64,000 bases of DNA from Hydnum rufescens UP504. Taxonomy: Eukaryota > Basidiomycota > Agaricomycetes > Cantharellales > Hydnaceae. This document shows, piece by piece, positions 36,480 through 48,649 of this stretch; within the stretch, counting starts at the first letter, position 1; each line of letters begins with the position of its first letter. Below the pieces are notes generated by a model. The model made no database searches, had not been told where the DNA came from, and worked only from the letters and a program-made list of their open reading frames with translations. The translations under genes were made by a program, and so were the position numbers. The stretch is from the NCBI GenBank assembly GCA_014904985.1, contig MU128926.1:146644-210643 (forward strand). Reading direction: 5' to 3'.

Positions 36480-36745
36480 AGTTTCTCGAGTCCTCCTGAG
36501 TTTCTCAAGTCCTCCTGAGTTTCTCGAGTCCTCCCAACTTTCTCAAGTCCTCCTGACTGTCTGAAGTCCTCCTGATGGTCTTGAGTCCTCTGGACAGTCT
36601 CGAGTCCTTTGGATGGTCTCAAGTCCTTTGGACAGTCTCAAGTCCTTTGGATGGTCTCAAGTCCTTTGGATGGTCTCAAGTCCTTTGGACGGTCTTGAGT
36701 CCTTTGGACAGTCATGAGTCCTTTGGACAGTCATGAGTCCTTTGG
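36480..36745. repeat. 19-bp minisatellite
   Basis: About a dozen degenerate tandem units of the form GATGGTCTCAAGTCCTTTG. Earlier units read more like GAGTTTCTCAAGTCCTCCT, so the array grades from one variant to another. It ends directly against the left LTR. Confidence 0.8.
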
Positions 36746-36748
36746 ACG

Positions 36749-38406
36749 GTATAGAAGAAGGGTTGGGAGCTCCGATGACTGTCAAATCAAAATCTGGTTC
36801 AGCCAGTGTGTGGATGGGAGACTGTATTTCTGTTGTTATTTGTTGGGCTGGTTCACTTCAATGGTTGATCACACTCTGCAAGACATGTATGGTGTTCAGT
36901 GGAGAATAGGAAGGGTATGGACTAGCTGTAGTCAATGATATATCATTTGGGATGCTTATAGAAAGGCTTATACGTCTGTGATGCTTGTAGAAGGCTTATA
37001 CATGTGTGGGATGCTTATAGAATGGCTTATACGTCTGGGATGCTTGTGGAAAGGCTTATACGTCATTCGTGTTGTGTTGGTCTGTTTATGATATTTGTGT
37101 ATTCTTGTTTATGTTCTCCTGGTCAAAATGCGGATATCTGTGGGTTATAGACTGGTTAGTGCTTGGTTAGTCTTGTTAGTATGTTTCTTTCTTCTTTCTT
37201 CAAAACCTGATACGTATTTCGTTATGCTTACTTTTCCTTGGATGTCCAGCAACTCTAACCTTAGGTCCTGCAACTATCCTTGGCTTTAGTGATTCGCGTA
37301 GAGGGCTACCAGTGGCTTTGTCTCAACAACCTTGAAGATGACTTAGCTCCAGATGGCTTATAGATAGAGTGTTCTTTAGAGGCAAGCAGAAAAGTTGACA
37401 GTGGTTGACAGTAATGATTTCCAGAGAGGAGGTGATTGTGTGGGGGTACAGGAAATCTACCAGCTTTTATACCTTTCTGAAGGTGGCTGTGTTTAAGAAA
37501 TATGACTCCCCCATGGGTGAGTCATATGTGAGTCATATGTGAGAACAAAAGAAAAATAACAAGATGATGTAATAATGCTGTCATAGCTGAGTCATTCATA
37601 AAGAGAACAAAAGGAATCATGAGGAGTGATGTCATAGTGATGTCATTCATAAAGAGAACAAAAGGAATCATGAGGGGGGGTGATGTCACCAATTTGCTGA
37701 GCATGTGGAATGCTTGGAGCATGTGGTCACTGACCATGTGGAGCATTCTGGAGGCGAAATGAAAGGATATCTCCGGTTTTGGAGATTAATTTGAGCATAG
37801 TCCAGTGGTTAAGGTGTTTTGTTGTTGGTTGATAATGGGGACAAGTGCATGGGATGGGATTCGATGCAGAAACAGCAGTTTGCATCTGTAATAGACGTTC
37901 TTGGTATCATTAGATGCGGATTTTTCACAGCTTTTTGGACGCGGTGGTTCCGAGAAGATCCGGTGTAAACTGACAGAGAATTCGTTTTTTACTGATGGGT
38001 GTTGATTCTGATAGTAATATCGCTCTGTAGAGTTTAGTTTTGATCTGTTCTTTGCGTGCTCAGTACCGTCGGATGCGGATTTTTTATATCTTTCTAGGCA
38101 CGGTTGTTCCGAAAGGATTGAATGCGAACTGACGGAGAAATTCGTTTTTTACTGGAAATTCCGGATTTTGGTAGTAAAACTGGCCTGGAGAGTGCACTTG
38201 TGTTTGGTACCGTTCGAAAGGTGTGAATCGTAGCTTTCTAAGCGTTATATGGGCGTACCTCTCCAATCAAAACTGACAGAGTTATAGAACGAATTCGATT
38301 TCCACGCGTAGCCATAATTAATTTCGTAATTGGTCATGTGATCCTCCAATGGCTGGAAGTGGTGTGATTTCGCATTTTCTGATACTGGATGTTTTTATCT
38401 TCCACA
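36749..38406 (+). repeat. Left LTR
   Basis: 1,658 bp, similar to 40323-42152 along its length but with several short length differences. It carries internal tandem motifs with ACCGTTCGATGCGGATTTTT-like sequence repeated near 37905, 38065 and 38205, and repeated GAGTCATTCATAAAGAGAAC-like units near 37590-37670. Confidence 0.75.
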
Positions 38407-38757
38407 GCGGTAGACTCATCACCTATTGGATGTGGCTGGATAGTCAGCCAACAACTTGAAGATGCAGAATACCTGGTAATATTCAGATCACTTACCTTTA
38501 ACAAGGTAGAAAGCTGCTACTTGCAGCCTAAGCTTGAGTTATATGGTGTTTTTCGAGCCCTGACTGCAGAACGATATCACCTACATGGAGTACATTTCTG
38601 TTTGATTCTCAACGTGAGTTATGTTGGGAAGATGATTAATAATCCAGGTTTGCCAAATGCAGTGATGACACGGTGGATTGCATACATACTTTTGTTCGAT
38701 TTCGAGATCCAACATAGAAGCATGATGAAACACCATGGACCAGATGGCCTCTCATGA
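38407..38757 (+). pseudogene. Retrotransposon RNase H fragment
   Basis: VDSSPIGCGWIVSQ, SLTFNKVESCYLQPKLELYG and RWIAYILLFDFEIQH are the usual Ty3-type RNase H and tail motifs. The frame starts within the left LTR end and stops at 38755. The reverse transcriptase that normally precedes it is missing. Confidence 0.75.
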
Positions 38758-39186
38758 TGGAGGCACACAGATGAGGACTCCAGCAACTCAGCATATGAAT
38801 CTGAGACAGATGAAGGCATTAAGATCATAAAAGTGCCTAGGGTCACTCAGGATAATGAAAAGGATGAGGACTTGCCTGAAACCACATTAAACTGTTGTGC
38901 TGACGAGTGCAAGCCCTTGGAAGTTGAATGGGCAAACCCCATGGTAATCGATAATGATGGTCTTGAGTCCAACCTATTACTCAGGATCTTTGAAGGCAAA
39001 GCATTCATTCCAGATGACGCAGCTCTATCTGAAAAACTTGATCATAAACATAAGGTCTATGGGTTTGATTCTCCAGAGCATTGGGATGAAATATTGGCGT
39101 ACCTTACAAAGTTGAAGTTGCCTGAAGACCATAAACAGTGAGCACAGATAGTGAATTGAGCCAGGCATTTCTTTTTACTCGAGAAC

Positions 39187-40272
39187 ATGTTGTGGCAACA
39201 TAATGGGGACAAACCTCCTCTTCAAGTTGTTCTCAGCACAGATATTAGAATGAGGATCTGTCAAGACACTCATGATGAATCAGGACACCAAGGCCGGGAT
39301 CCCACTTTCTGCAAAGTAAGAGACTTGTACTGGTGGCCAAATATGTACAATTTTGTTGCCCGATACTGTCAAATGTGCCATGAGTGTCAGATACGTTTGT
39401 CATATAGGAACAAAATTCCTGTTCAGCCTCAATACACGAGATCGATCCTTAGACAGTTCAACATGGATTCTGTGAATATGCCTAAGGGTAAACACGGCTA
39501 TAAGTACATAGTCGACTTGGTGGATAACCTTACTGGGTTCCTCGAAGCAACCAAGTTGAAGCATATTACATTGGATAAAGTTGTGGATTTCCTCTTTGAA
39601 GTCATGTGTCGCTACAGCTGTATCTTCCAGCTTACAATCAATAACGGATCAGAGTTCAAGGGCACTGTACAGTCATTGATGGATAAGTACAAAGTGCCCA
39701 TCATACAAATTTCACCTTACAATCCCCAAGCAAATGGGAAGTCCGAACGCGGTCATGCAGTGTGGATCAGTGCTCTTTGGAAAATATGCGGTATCTGCTT
39801 ATACGACTGGCCTGACTATCTTGGATATGCTATATGGGCAGATCGCATCACTGTTAAACGAAACACAGGATATATGCCATATTACTTACTTTATGGGCAA
39901 CATCCTTTGATGCCATATGACATTAAGGATCAGACCTTCCACTCATTAGATTGGCCTTCTGTTCAGATGACAGAGGATCTCCTTGCTTTAAGGATCATGC
40001 AGCTAAGCAAAAGAGAAGAGCTTCTTGAAGAATCAGTCCTGGCAAATGAAAAGTTGCGATTACGAGCAGCTGATGCATTCAACCAAAAGTATGTGGCTCG
40101 AATGGCTGCTGGTGAATATACTCCCAGTAAGTGGGTGATCATATACAACGAGGCCCTGGATAGTCAGCATGGATCTAAGGGTGTAGCGAAATGGTTTGGA
40201 CCTTTTATTATCATACAGCGCAGGCCCTCTGGAGCCTATATTGTCCAGCAGCCCAATGGTGTCGTATTATGA
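39187..40272 (+). CDS. Ty3-type integrase, 361 codons, one catalytic Asp changed
   Basis: An uninterrupted frame with the HHCC zinc-binding domain (THDESGHQG, then CQMCHEC), core motifs FNMDSVNMP, TINNGSEF and NPQANGKSERGH, and a C-terminal segment GVAKWFGPFIIIQRRPSGAY. In active integrases the second core motif reads DNGSEF; here the aspartate is asparagine (INNGSEF). The enzyme is therefore probably inactive although the frame is open. A 102-codon frame at 38833-39141 links RNase H and integrase and may be part of the same former polyprotein. Confidence 0.75.
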   Translation: MLWQHNGDKPPLQVVLSTDIRMRICQDTHDESGHQGRDPTFCKVRDLYWWPNMYNFVARYCQMCHECQIRLSYRNKIPVQPQYTRSILRQFNMDSVNMPKGKHGYKYIVDLVDNLTGFLEATKLKHITLDKVVDFLFEVMCRYSCIFQLTINNGSEFKGTVQSLMDKYKVPIIQISPYNPQANGKSERGHAVWISALWKICGICLYDWPDYLGYAIWADRITVKRNTGYMPYYLLYGQHPLMPYDIKDQTFHSLDWPSVQMTEDLLALRIMQLSKREELLEESVLANEKLRLRAADAFNQKYVARMAAGEYTPSKWVIIYNEALDSQHGSKGVAKWFGPFIIIQRRPSGAYIVQQPNGVVL

Positions 40273-40322
40273 AGGCCAATCATGTGGAAAAGACTCAAGC
40301 TATACCATTTTTGGGAGAACCA

Positions 40323-42152
40323 GTATAGAAGAAGGGTTAGGAGCTCTGATGACTGTCAAATCAAACTCTGGTTCAGCCAGTGTGTAGATGGGAGACTGTA
40401 TTTCTGTTTTTATTCAATGGGCTGGTTCGCTCTGATGGTTGATCACTCTCTAAAAAGTTGTGTATGGTATTCAGTGATGGTATGGTGATGGTATGGACTA
40501 GCTATAGTCAATGATATATTGTGGGATGCTTGTGAAAGGCTTATATGTTGTATTGAACTGTTTACTGCTATTTGTGTACTATTTTGTCTCTGGTCAAATG
40601 CGATTCTAAAGAGGGTTCTGGACTAGTTTAAGCTTGATTCAGTGTCAATGTATTCTTCTTCTTCTGACTACTTGTTTACTCACTTTCCTTGTGTCAGCAC
40701 CTAACCTTAGGTCTGCAACTATCCTCATGGCTCAGTATATTGTATAGGTACTCAGATGCTTAGATCAGATCTCTCAGATGCAGCATTGAGACAGTAGTAT
40801 ATCAGTAGTGAGACAGGAAATCTACAGCTATTGAGTGCTGTAAAGAATATACATCGTGATTATGTTGAGTAAGCATGATTCTAGAGGTCTGACAGTAAGT
40901 GTAGTGTGTCATGTATCTTCTTCTGACTTAACTTTGTTATTACTCACCTTTCCTTGGATGTCCAGCAACTCTAACCTTAGGTCCTGCAACTATCCTTGGC
41001 TTAGTATTTTGCATAGAGGGCTTCCAGTGACTTCAATCTTGTATATGGCTTAGCTCCAGATGGCTTTTTAGATCAGAACTCTCTTCAGATGCAAGCAGAT
41101 TTGTAGACAGTAGTATATTCCAGTAGTGAGAAGATGGGGGGGATACAGGAAAATCTACCAGCTTTTATACCTTTCTGAAGGTGGCTGTGTTTAAAGAATA
41201 TGACTCATTCCTAGGTGAGTCATATGTGAGAACAATAGGGTTGTCAAGGAGGGTGAGTCATTCATAAAGTGGTTGCATGATAGGTGAGTCATTCATAAAG
41301 TGGTTGCAAGGAAGGTGAGTCATTCATAAACAGAACAAAAGGTTGCTAAGAAGGTGTTATCTTCATAAAGTGGTTGCAAGGAAGGTGAGTCATTCATAAA
41401 CAGAACAAAAGGGTAGTCAAGGAGGTGTTATCTTTCTTATCTGTGAGGTTCTAGAAGTTATTTGTGGCAATGGGAGATGAAATCAAAGGATATTTCCGAG
41501 TTCTTGGAGATTAATTTGTTTGTAGTCCAGTGGTTAAGATGTTTTTGTTGCTGGTTGATAATAGGGACAAGTGCATGGGATGGGATTTGATGCAGAAACA
41601 ACAGTTTGCATCCATAATAGACGTTCTTTGTATCGTTCGATGCAGATTTTTAACAGCTTTCTGGGCGCGGTGGTTCTGAGCAGATCCAGTGTAAACTGAT
41701 GGAAAATTCGTTTTTTACTGATGGGTGTTGATTCTGACAGTAATATCGTTCTGCAGAGTTCAGTTTTGATCTGTTATTTGCGTTGCTCAGTACCATTGGA
41801 TGCGGATTTTTTATATCTTTCCAGGCGCGGTTGTTCCGAGAGGATTGAATGCGAACTGATGAGAAATTCGTTTTTTACTGAAAATCCGGATTTTGACAGT
41901 AATAATTGGTCTGGAGAGTGCATTTTTGGTCTGTTCGACTTGTGTTTGATACCATTCGAAAGGTGTGAATCGTGAGCTTTCTAAGCATTATATGGGCGTA
42001 CCTCTCCGATCAAAACTGACGGAGTAATTAGAATGAACTCTGTTTTCATGCATAGCCATAATTAATTTCGTAATAGGTCACATGATCATGTCCAAATGGC
42101 TGGGATCAATGTGATTTCATGTTTCTGATACTGGATGTTTTTATCTTCCACA
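40323..42152 (+). repeat. Right LTR
   Basis: 1,830 bp partner of the left LTR. The same internal motifs appear near 41630, 41785 and 41945, with extra copies of the GAGTCATTCATAAA unit near 41250-41400. Confidence 0.75.
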
Positions 42153-42990
42153 GATGGTGAACACTTTTTAATTGCAGCCCCTTGCAATGTCGTTTGCCTT
42201 TTTCCACAGTTATACAATTGAAATCTGATCGTGCCTCCTCGTGTAGAACCACCATGTCCATCCTTCGAACCAAAGCAAGATTTCCTGTGAGTTTATGCTT
42301 CGAATTGGTGATAGAAGTCACTTATTGTTGGGTAGGGGTTTTGAATGATATCATTAGGGTGGAGGTCAAGAGCATCCGTTGTAAGCAGGATGGTTAATAA
42401 CCAATCCAACTACTGTCCACATCATTGAGGATAGGACAAATGAAGGGAGCCACAGGGACAATTCGAATATTCAGGTCCGGGAAATGAAGGTCTTTTAGGA
42501 TAATAGAAAATCCCAATGAACAGTGATTGCTCAAAGGAATAGATCAGTGTCACAAAATAAAAATGTCAAGGCCACACCCTGAAGTTGTCCTCTTGACTAT
42601 TCAGTCTAAATGCGGCTGTACAAAGTCTTGACAAGTGGGAAATCTCCTCCAGACAGCAGCAATACTTCAGTGCCTCAGACTGTGATAGGGGGAAAAACCA
42701 AATATTTACATGCCCCCTCCCCTTTATATACATTCCAGACCACAATTCAAAATTCTGGAAGAAAAGCGGAGATAAGGGAAGCATAGTGAAAAAGAAATGA
42801 AGCTAAAAGCTTCAAAACTGGTGGAGATATTCAAGAATCAAGTGAAAAAGAGACAAAAAAACACTTTACAAGGCATTCCTCCCTTGAAACTGGATACATT
42901 CCCTTAAGGAATGGTGGAATAGGTCGCCCTGAGTGCCCTTTGCATCGGAATTAAAAGGGCCGGAACCAATTTGTCATTTGTGTTGGTGGA
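42153..42990. other. Transposon-flank DNA, no gene seen
   Basis: Short frames only. GGTGAACACTTTTTAATT just outside the right LTR resembles GGTGAACACTTTTTGATT at 43876, which suggests related relics nearby. Confidence 0.3.
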
Positions 42991-43350
42991 GCAAGGGGGA
43001 GTCATGAGGAAGGGTTGTCTTGTGAAAAATGGAGTTCGCGTCCGTTCGTTTTGCCCTTGTACCGTTCGATGCGCATTTTCAACAGCTTTCAGGTAGTGGT
43101 ACTCGCGAACGAATCCGATAAGAATTGGCTTCGAAAATCAAGAAATACTCCTTCAGAGTATGAATAATGGAAAGATATTGTTACAGGGACCGCATTTTTG
43201 ATCCGTTCGTTTCGTGTTTGGTACCGTTCGATAGGTACGATTCGTATCTTTCTGGGCGCGGTCGTTCCGAGTCGATCCGATCAAAACTGACGGAGACATT
43301 CGAAAAATACTCCTTTAGAGTGACATAATCCCTTTTTGAATCATGTGACG
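42991..43350. repeat. Relic related to the LTR internal repeats
   Basis: Contains TACCGTTCGATGCGCATTTT (43071) and TACCGTTCGATAGGTACGAT (43221), each followed by a TCTTTCTGGGCGCGGT-type block and an AACTGACGGAGA-type block. This is the same unit found in the LTRs at 36.7-42.2 kb. It is probably a piece of an older related LTR. Confidence 0.5.
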
Positions 43351-46096
43351 GGTCCGCGGGTCCAGAACGAAGGCTAGGCACAGTCCGCATCATTACATAA
43401 TCACAATTCTTCGCCCTTAAGGCAAAGGAACGACGTGGAATGATGGGTTTCGGACGTATAGAATTTGGACTGTTTCTCCAATGAATGAAGGGTGTGAAAA
43501 TTAAGAATCGGATGGATGTTCAGTCCATTTGTTTTGGTTGTAAAATTGGCCTCGGATGGTGTTTCTATGGTGTAGGGATTTATCCCTCCAACACCGTGGA
43601 GAAGGTTCGACGAGGTACAGTGGTGTTTTCTGGAATGCAGAGGAGAAGGACAAATTCGATTTCGAGATCATGGCATATCGTGGGTCGATTGTTATGTGGT
43701 TCTCCGAACTTGTACGTTGTCCAGTCGACTCTTTTTGTCTTTATAATGCCATCATATGCAACTTGGGGATTTGGATAATAGCGGATAATCATGTGGGGTT
43801 TGAGATGGGTGAATGGTTCGGGGTATGGGTAATCGAATTGCCGGTATATAATCATGTGAAGTTCCAATGGCATGGTGAACACTTTTTGATTCAGGCCTTG
43901 AGGATAGTTGTTCGATTTGCTTTTATGTCACTTTTTGCATCCGTAGACCAATTGATCATGTGTCCATATTAATTTGCTTAGGCTTTCCATGGATTCGGAT
44001 TCCTTCATTGATTGGCAGGGTCGCTTCATGTTTCGCTGTCATCTTCTCATACGTCAATGTCATCAGGCGCAGGCAGAGGCGGTGTTTTATTTCATAAAGG
44101 ATCAAACGACAACATGGGTTGCGTGGTTGAAGTATGGGTATGGGCACCAACGTCGTTCCCATCTTCGCCGAAATACTAACGAGGATCGGGTGGAATTCGA
44201 ATGAGAAGGTGACCATCCTGGCTGAAGTCCTTGGTTACGGGTTTCCGGCTCAAGTAGGGCGTAATATAGTTGACCGGTGTGTTTTCATTCAGGATAGAAT
44301 ATGCCCAGAATTCCTCCTAAGTAGTGCCAGGTAGTGTGAGTCGCAGTTGGTTCTAATCAAACACTCCCAAGGCTGAATTTCAGTTTTTCCCCGATGTTTG
44401 AAAGTCCTGAACATGCAGAGATGGAATTTAAGCTGATCCTCGAAATCGATTATCGCATGAGTTCTCATATCGCCTGAGTTCCTGAATTGTTAATGAACGT
44501 CCTTAAATGACGCGTGGTGGTTTACTAGCTGGTTGAACTCATGGCTTTTTCGAGGTTGTAAGTGGGAGTTTTTTAACAATCCAGATGGAGGGTTTGGTCA
44601 ATTTTTTTGATGACTTTTGTATCATTATTGTGGCTTTTGACACGTGAACCAGAACCGCTGTTTATGTTTCTTCCTTTTCCATTTATGGGTGTTTTCATTT
44701 CCGCCTGCAATTTTTCGTGATAAGGGAAGATTTGTTATTATTTTTAGAAGTGATTCACGATGACGACGTGGTTTAATTCAGGAGGGTGATGGGTGAATGT
44801 AGGAAGGTGGACCGAGTCTGTGGTCAACATTCGCATATATGGCCGTTTCTTATGCTGGCACCTTTTTACATGAAAATCGGATCATAGGATGATTCTCAGG
44901 CTTAAAGGCAATACGATTCAAGGGGGTGAATCGTAAACGTTTTTGGAACTGGCAAGTTGTCATGTTGTGGCAAGTAACGCCCCTTTCAATCCGATGTGGA
45001 AGAATTGAAGAATGGATCGTTCGGTCCCTGACGTTCTGTACAAAGAAAAACCATGAAATCCTGTTTCACAATGTTCCAGAATGTATACGTCATCGAGGTT
45101 GGAATGGGAGTTTCCGTGTGAGTCTCAGAAATGCCATTGGGAGTATGTTGGTAGGCATATTCAATGGTGTCCTACCCCTCTTTTAGGTAAAATTAACAGA
45201 GTTGCATTGTTTGACATACGTTCTTTTTAGAGTCAGTGGATGGGAATGGGAACAGAAAGAGGATTTTTGTGAGAAGTGCTTTTTTGAATGGATTTGAAGA
45301 CCCCGGTCTAGATTTGAGGGAACCCTTGGATGTCAGGGCACTCGGTTCAGGTTCGGTTTCGGCGAATTTTTTGATTAATTACTGTTGTTTTGTTTTACGG
45401 TTAAGTCACGAGTCTCCTAATTAGTGTGGTTTTGTTTTGTTCGGACTTGTGGAATTTTTGTTTTATATGGGCTATGACCTTTGTTTTTTTTGTTTTTCTT
45501 TGACTTGTTTTTTTTTGATTTTGAATTTTTGTTTTTTTTTTTGACAAGTCCACATCACCAGGCGAGTCAGTCTTAGAACTCTTTCATTGATGCCAATCCA
45601 TGTCTTCTGGCCATGGCCTCAAGGGCATTATGAGTCCCAATTATATAGATCAAGGAAGCTAATCCTCCTTTGGATCCCAACCCCGTGGATTAGTCCACAT
45701 GTAAATAGGGCTAATTCCCAACTCTCAAGGAGTATTCGCAAATATCTCCCTCCATTTTTGATTGATCCGACTCCGGAAGATAGCGCCCAGAAAGCTACGA
45801 TCAGCCTATCCGACGGTCCACACACGCGTTTATCCGATACGAACTACATCCTCCAGATCGATTTACCTCATGTTCCACACTATCCTTCAGTATTTCGCAA
45901 TATTCCACCAGTTTTGAATCCATTATTAGTAAGACCACCCCTAGAAAGAACGCGAAAATCCGCAATCGAAATGTACCAAGGGAAAACCGAGTGATTAGAA
46001 CTCGGCTTTCTGTGATTTAGTTCCCATTGTTCATTTCACTTTTAACCTCCGTTTTATCTGATATTAAAAGGCAATTTATGGGTTCCGGAAACCCTA
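43351..46096. other. Gene-poor AT-rich DNA
   Basis: Frames up to 138 codons (43556-43972, 45587-45994) overlap on both strands, lack family motifs and show no splice-consistent structure. A T-rich tract lies at 45480-45545. I support no gene here. Confidence 0.35.
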
Positions 46097-47281
46097 TGTC
46101 CGTGCGAGGACTCTAGGGCGAACATTCCGCACGCGCCCCCCCTCATCTCCCAACAGCGGATTGCCTGTTCAGCTACCGATCAGCGGAGCGATGAGCTTGG
46201 TTCACACGCCAATCACTCCCGTCCTGACTGCTTAATCTGAATAAGGTCCTTCAGTCTTCTCAGAGCTTCTTGCACTTAGATTGCTCTCTTTTTCCATCAC
46301 TGTCTTCACTCACTCCCACCTGCTCTTCTGGCCGCTCCACCCCATCAGCGCATTCTTCTGTGATGTATACATGTTCAGACTCGCCACGATGCGACACCCA
46401 TTGTTTCGTCCCCCTCACCACGTCTTCATGAGGCTCCTCAACAAACTCGCCACCTCCGCGCTAACGGTCAGACGCTCCACAACACCCACACCCTTCACCT
46501 TCATGCCCACCACTCTATCTGATCTAGGCTGTCCGCTCAGCGCGAGGCTTAGCGCGCCTCTTACCTATCGAGCCTCGTCCTCCGCCGTCCTCACTCGCGT
46601 GTAGCCGCCATGACGTCTCCAGTCAGCCAGCCAGCCCTAACATTCTCCCCATGGCCAAAACTGCCCTCTGATCGCATCCAAGGACCTAACACCCAGGCAC
46701 GTGTCGCACTCCCTGTGATCCCCTTCTCTCTTCGCTCCAATCTCATATTAGCGTCGGCGCAGGCTGACGCGCTCCGCCCAGCCCGGGCTCCCTGCCTTCA
46801 CACCATTCCGCCCTGCGCCCGGACTTTACAGCCCGGCCCCCGCCACAGCAGCACCCGCCACTGTCTGAATTTGGGACGTTCTCTGGAGACAACCTGCACA
46901 CTTCGCGAGCGCCCGGTCTTGCTCTCCGTCCGAGCCCAGACCCTCCGCGTTACCAGCTAACCCCCACTCACACGATCGCACTCATCATAACAATCATCCT
47001 CATCCTCCCTCATTTCTGATCTCTATATAAGTAGCTATCTCCAGTACTCTAGCTCCTTAGAAAGATCAAGAATATATGTCTGTACCTGACTCTCTCTTCA
47101 TCCATTCTCTCTTGTCTCAAGTCTCTTGGGAATTCAGTTCTTCTGCTCTGCTCTCGGCATTCTCATCTTCTGCAGACATTATCGTAATCATTTGCTTTGC
47201 GAATCCACTCATTAGATATATTAAGGGCTTCCCATTCCTACTCAGGTCTGATTACATAATCACTCCCCCATACTAGGAACA
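46097..47281 (+). repeat. Possible solo LTR
   Basis: A CpG-richer block, set off from its surroundings, opens with TGTCCGTGCGAGG and contains a core-promoter-like TCTATATAAGTAGC (47023). It ends near an AACTCTTAACA stretch followed by GGTTTGAACTGGGGGCACAA, which could be a primer-binding-type start. No second copy lies in the window, so this is tentative. Confidence 0.25.
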
Positions 47282-48003
47282 ACTCTTAACAGGTTTGAAC
47301 TGGGGGCACAACAAAAACCTACACTCAGTCTGTAGGACTATTATCTACTACACTACACAGAAGACATAACTCAGCCCCATTTTATATGTATATAACACCC
47401 TCCTGATCTGCTGCCAAGTTGTCAGGCAAGGCATGATCTCAGATTGGATCCAAATGTGTCAAAACTAGTGCACCAAATTGTCAGTTTGCATCTGGCTGGG
47501 GTGGAAAGTCAAGACTGATTCTAAACAGAGCAGACTTGTTCTTTCTCAGGGCTGGAGTGGGTGGTAAATGGTACATCTACCAGGATTCAAGACTTCTAAA
47601 GAATAACAGAAATTTCAGCTTGTTGGCCTTTGATTGCATCAGATATGCCATCAATTTTCTTGGGATCAGTCTTCCTTGGAGTGTACTTTCAAATGGTAGG
47701 GGAAGGTGACTTATTGCTGATGTGCACTCCTTGAGAAATAGGCATCTTAAGCAATTGAGACATGAGGGAGTTTGTCTTGGGTGGGCAGGTCACATGAAGT
47801 TGGATGTATTGTATAACTCTGGTGGAGGCTTTTAACACTGAATTGGGGACCTAACAGTAAGACCCCTGCATCTGGAAGCAGATGTCACATGGAGCATGAT
47901 GGCTACCTCAGGAGACTAGGTGAGACTACATATGATGTGGTATATAAAATAGACTTCCACTACCACTACCACCACCACCACCACCCACCTTGAGCCTCAA
48001 ATA

Positions 48004-48558
48004 ATGGTGCATGCTTTGCTTCTGGAGATAGATTATAGGATCCAAACATTGTCATCACTGATTATGCAGCTTAATAAACAAGTCCATCCCCCAGAGTTCA
48101 CTAGGCATGATCAGACCTCATCAACACTTGTTGCTTGTAATCACATTGCAACCCTGCTCTCTCATGGGGTGGAAGATGCAAGAAATAAGCTGAAGGGTGC
48201 TGGGAGAAGAGTTGTGGCTGTCACCAGAAAGTTGTCATTGTTCTCTGAGCCTTCTGTTGCAGTGTCTCTGGATGCAGATGGACCTCCCCCTGAGGAGCTC
48301 TCCAACACTATAGTGACACAAAACCCCAAGGGTCACATTGAATTCAAAGTTCATCATATCAAGCCAAGTGGGACAAGCTTGAGGGAACTGGTGGCTGCTC
48401 CATATGTTTCCTACATCCATGATCCACTGTCTTTCTCTCTAATGAGTTGGGGTATTCTCAGCTTCCATGTCAATGAATTTGGATTCCAAGATTATGCTGC
48501 CAATCTCTTAACTGGCTTTAGAGATTTGAAACCTGACAATATACATCTCTTCATGTGA
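48004..48558 (+). CDS. Hypothetical 184-codon ORF in CpG-poor DNA
   Basis: An ATG-initiated open frame (MVHALLLEIDYRIQTLSSLI, ending DNIHLFM). I recognise no domain. Composition is protein-like (balanced residues, an amphipathic start, GPPPEELS linker). It lies in CpG-depleted repeat DNA, so it may be a fragment of a former transposon or gene. No introns or upstream exons could be fixed. Confidence 0.3.
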   Translation: MVHALLLEIDYRIQTLSSLIMQLNKQVHPPEFTRHDQTSSTLVACNHIATLLSHGVEDARNKLKGAGRRVVAVTRKLSLFSEPSVAVSLDADGPPPEELSNTIVTQNPKGHIEFKVHHIKPSGTSLRELVAAPYVSYIHDPLSFSLMSWGILSFHVNEFGFQDYAANLLTGFRDLKPDNIHLFM

Positions 48559-48649
48559 TTCATTGTTTGTTCATGCCTGCCCAGGATCACCCATTGTCTA
48601 GGAGCCAATATGTTCATTTTCAAATGTCCCCTGGATGACATCCTAGGTG

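Larger units (their letters stand above)
33870..36745 (+). mobile_element. Decayed hAT-type DNA transposon
   Basis: The left end TAGTGTTGC at 33870 fits the hAT terminal consensus YARNG. Next to it lies a subterminal field of repeated CAAGTC/GACTTG words in both orientations (33885-34010). The transposase remnant follows, then a 19-bp minisatellite built from related CAAGTCC words. The right terminal repeat was not found; an LTR abuts at 36749. The family call rests on the transposase; the end assignment is inference. Confidence 0.6.
36749..42152 (+). mobile_element. Internally deleted LTR (Ty3-type) retrotransposon
   Basis: Two long direct repeats bracket a short interior. They start GTATAGAAGAAGGGTT (36749 and 40323) and end ATGTTTTTATCTTCCACA (at 38406 and 42152). 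The interior of about 1.9 kb has only RNase H and integrase. Gag, protease and reverse transcriptase are absent because the left LTR joins directly to RNase H coding sequence. No matching target duplication is visible. RNase H followed by integrase fits the Ty3/gypsy gene order. Confidence 0.75.

Noticed and set aside
36480..36745. CRISPR-like array
   Set aside because: Units are contiguous 19-bp degenerate tandem copies without unique spacers, in a eukaryotic transposon. It is a minisatellite.
36744..42157. Five-base target duplication around the LTR element
   Set aside because: Flanks read GGACG and GATGG and do not match, so no duplication is claimed.
43556..43972. 138-codon ORF in the gene-poor stretch
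   Set aside because: Overlaps an open frame on the other strand, shows no motif, and lies among LTR relics.
46281..46960. Two adjacent ORFs of 107 and 116 codons
   Set aside because: Pro/Ser-rich translations of a CpG-rich block that looks more like a solo LTR. No domain and no splice pattern.
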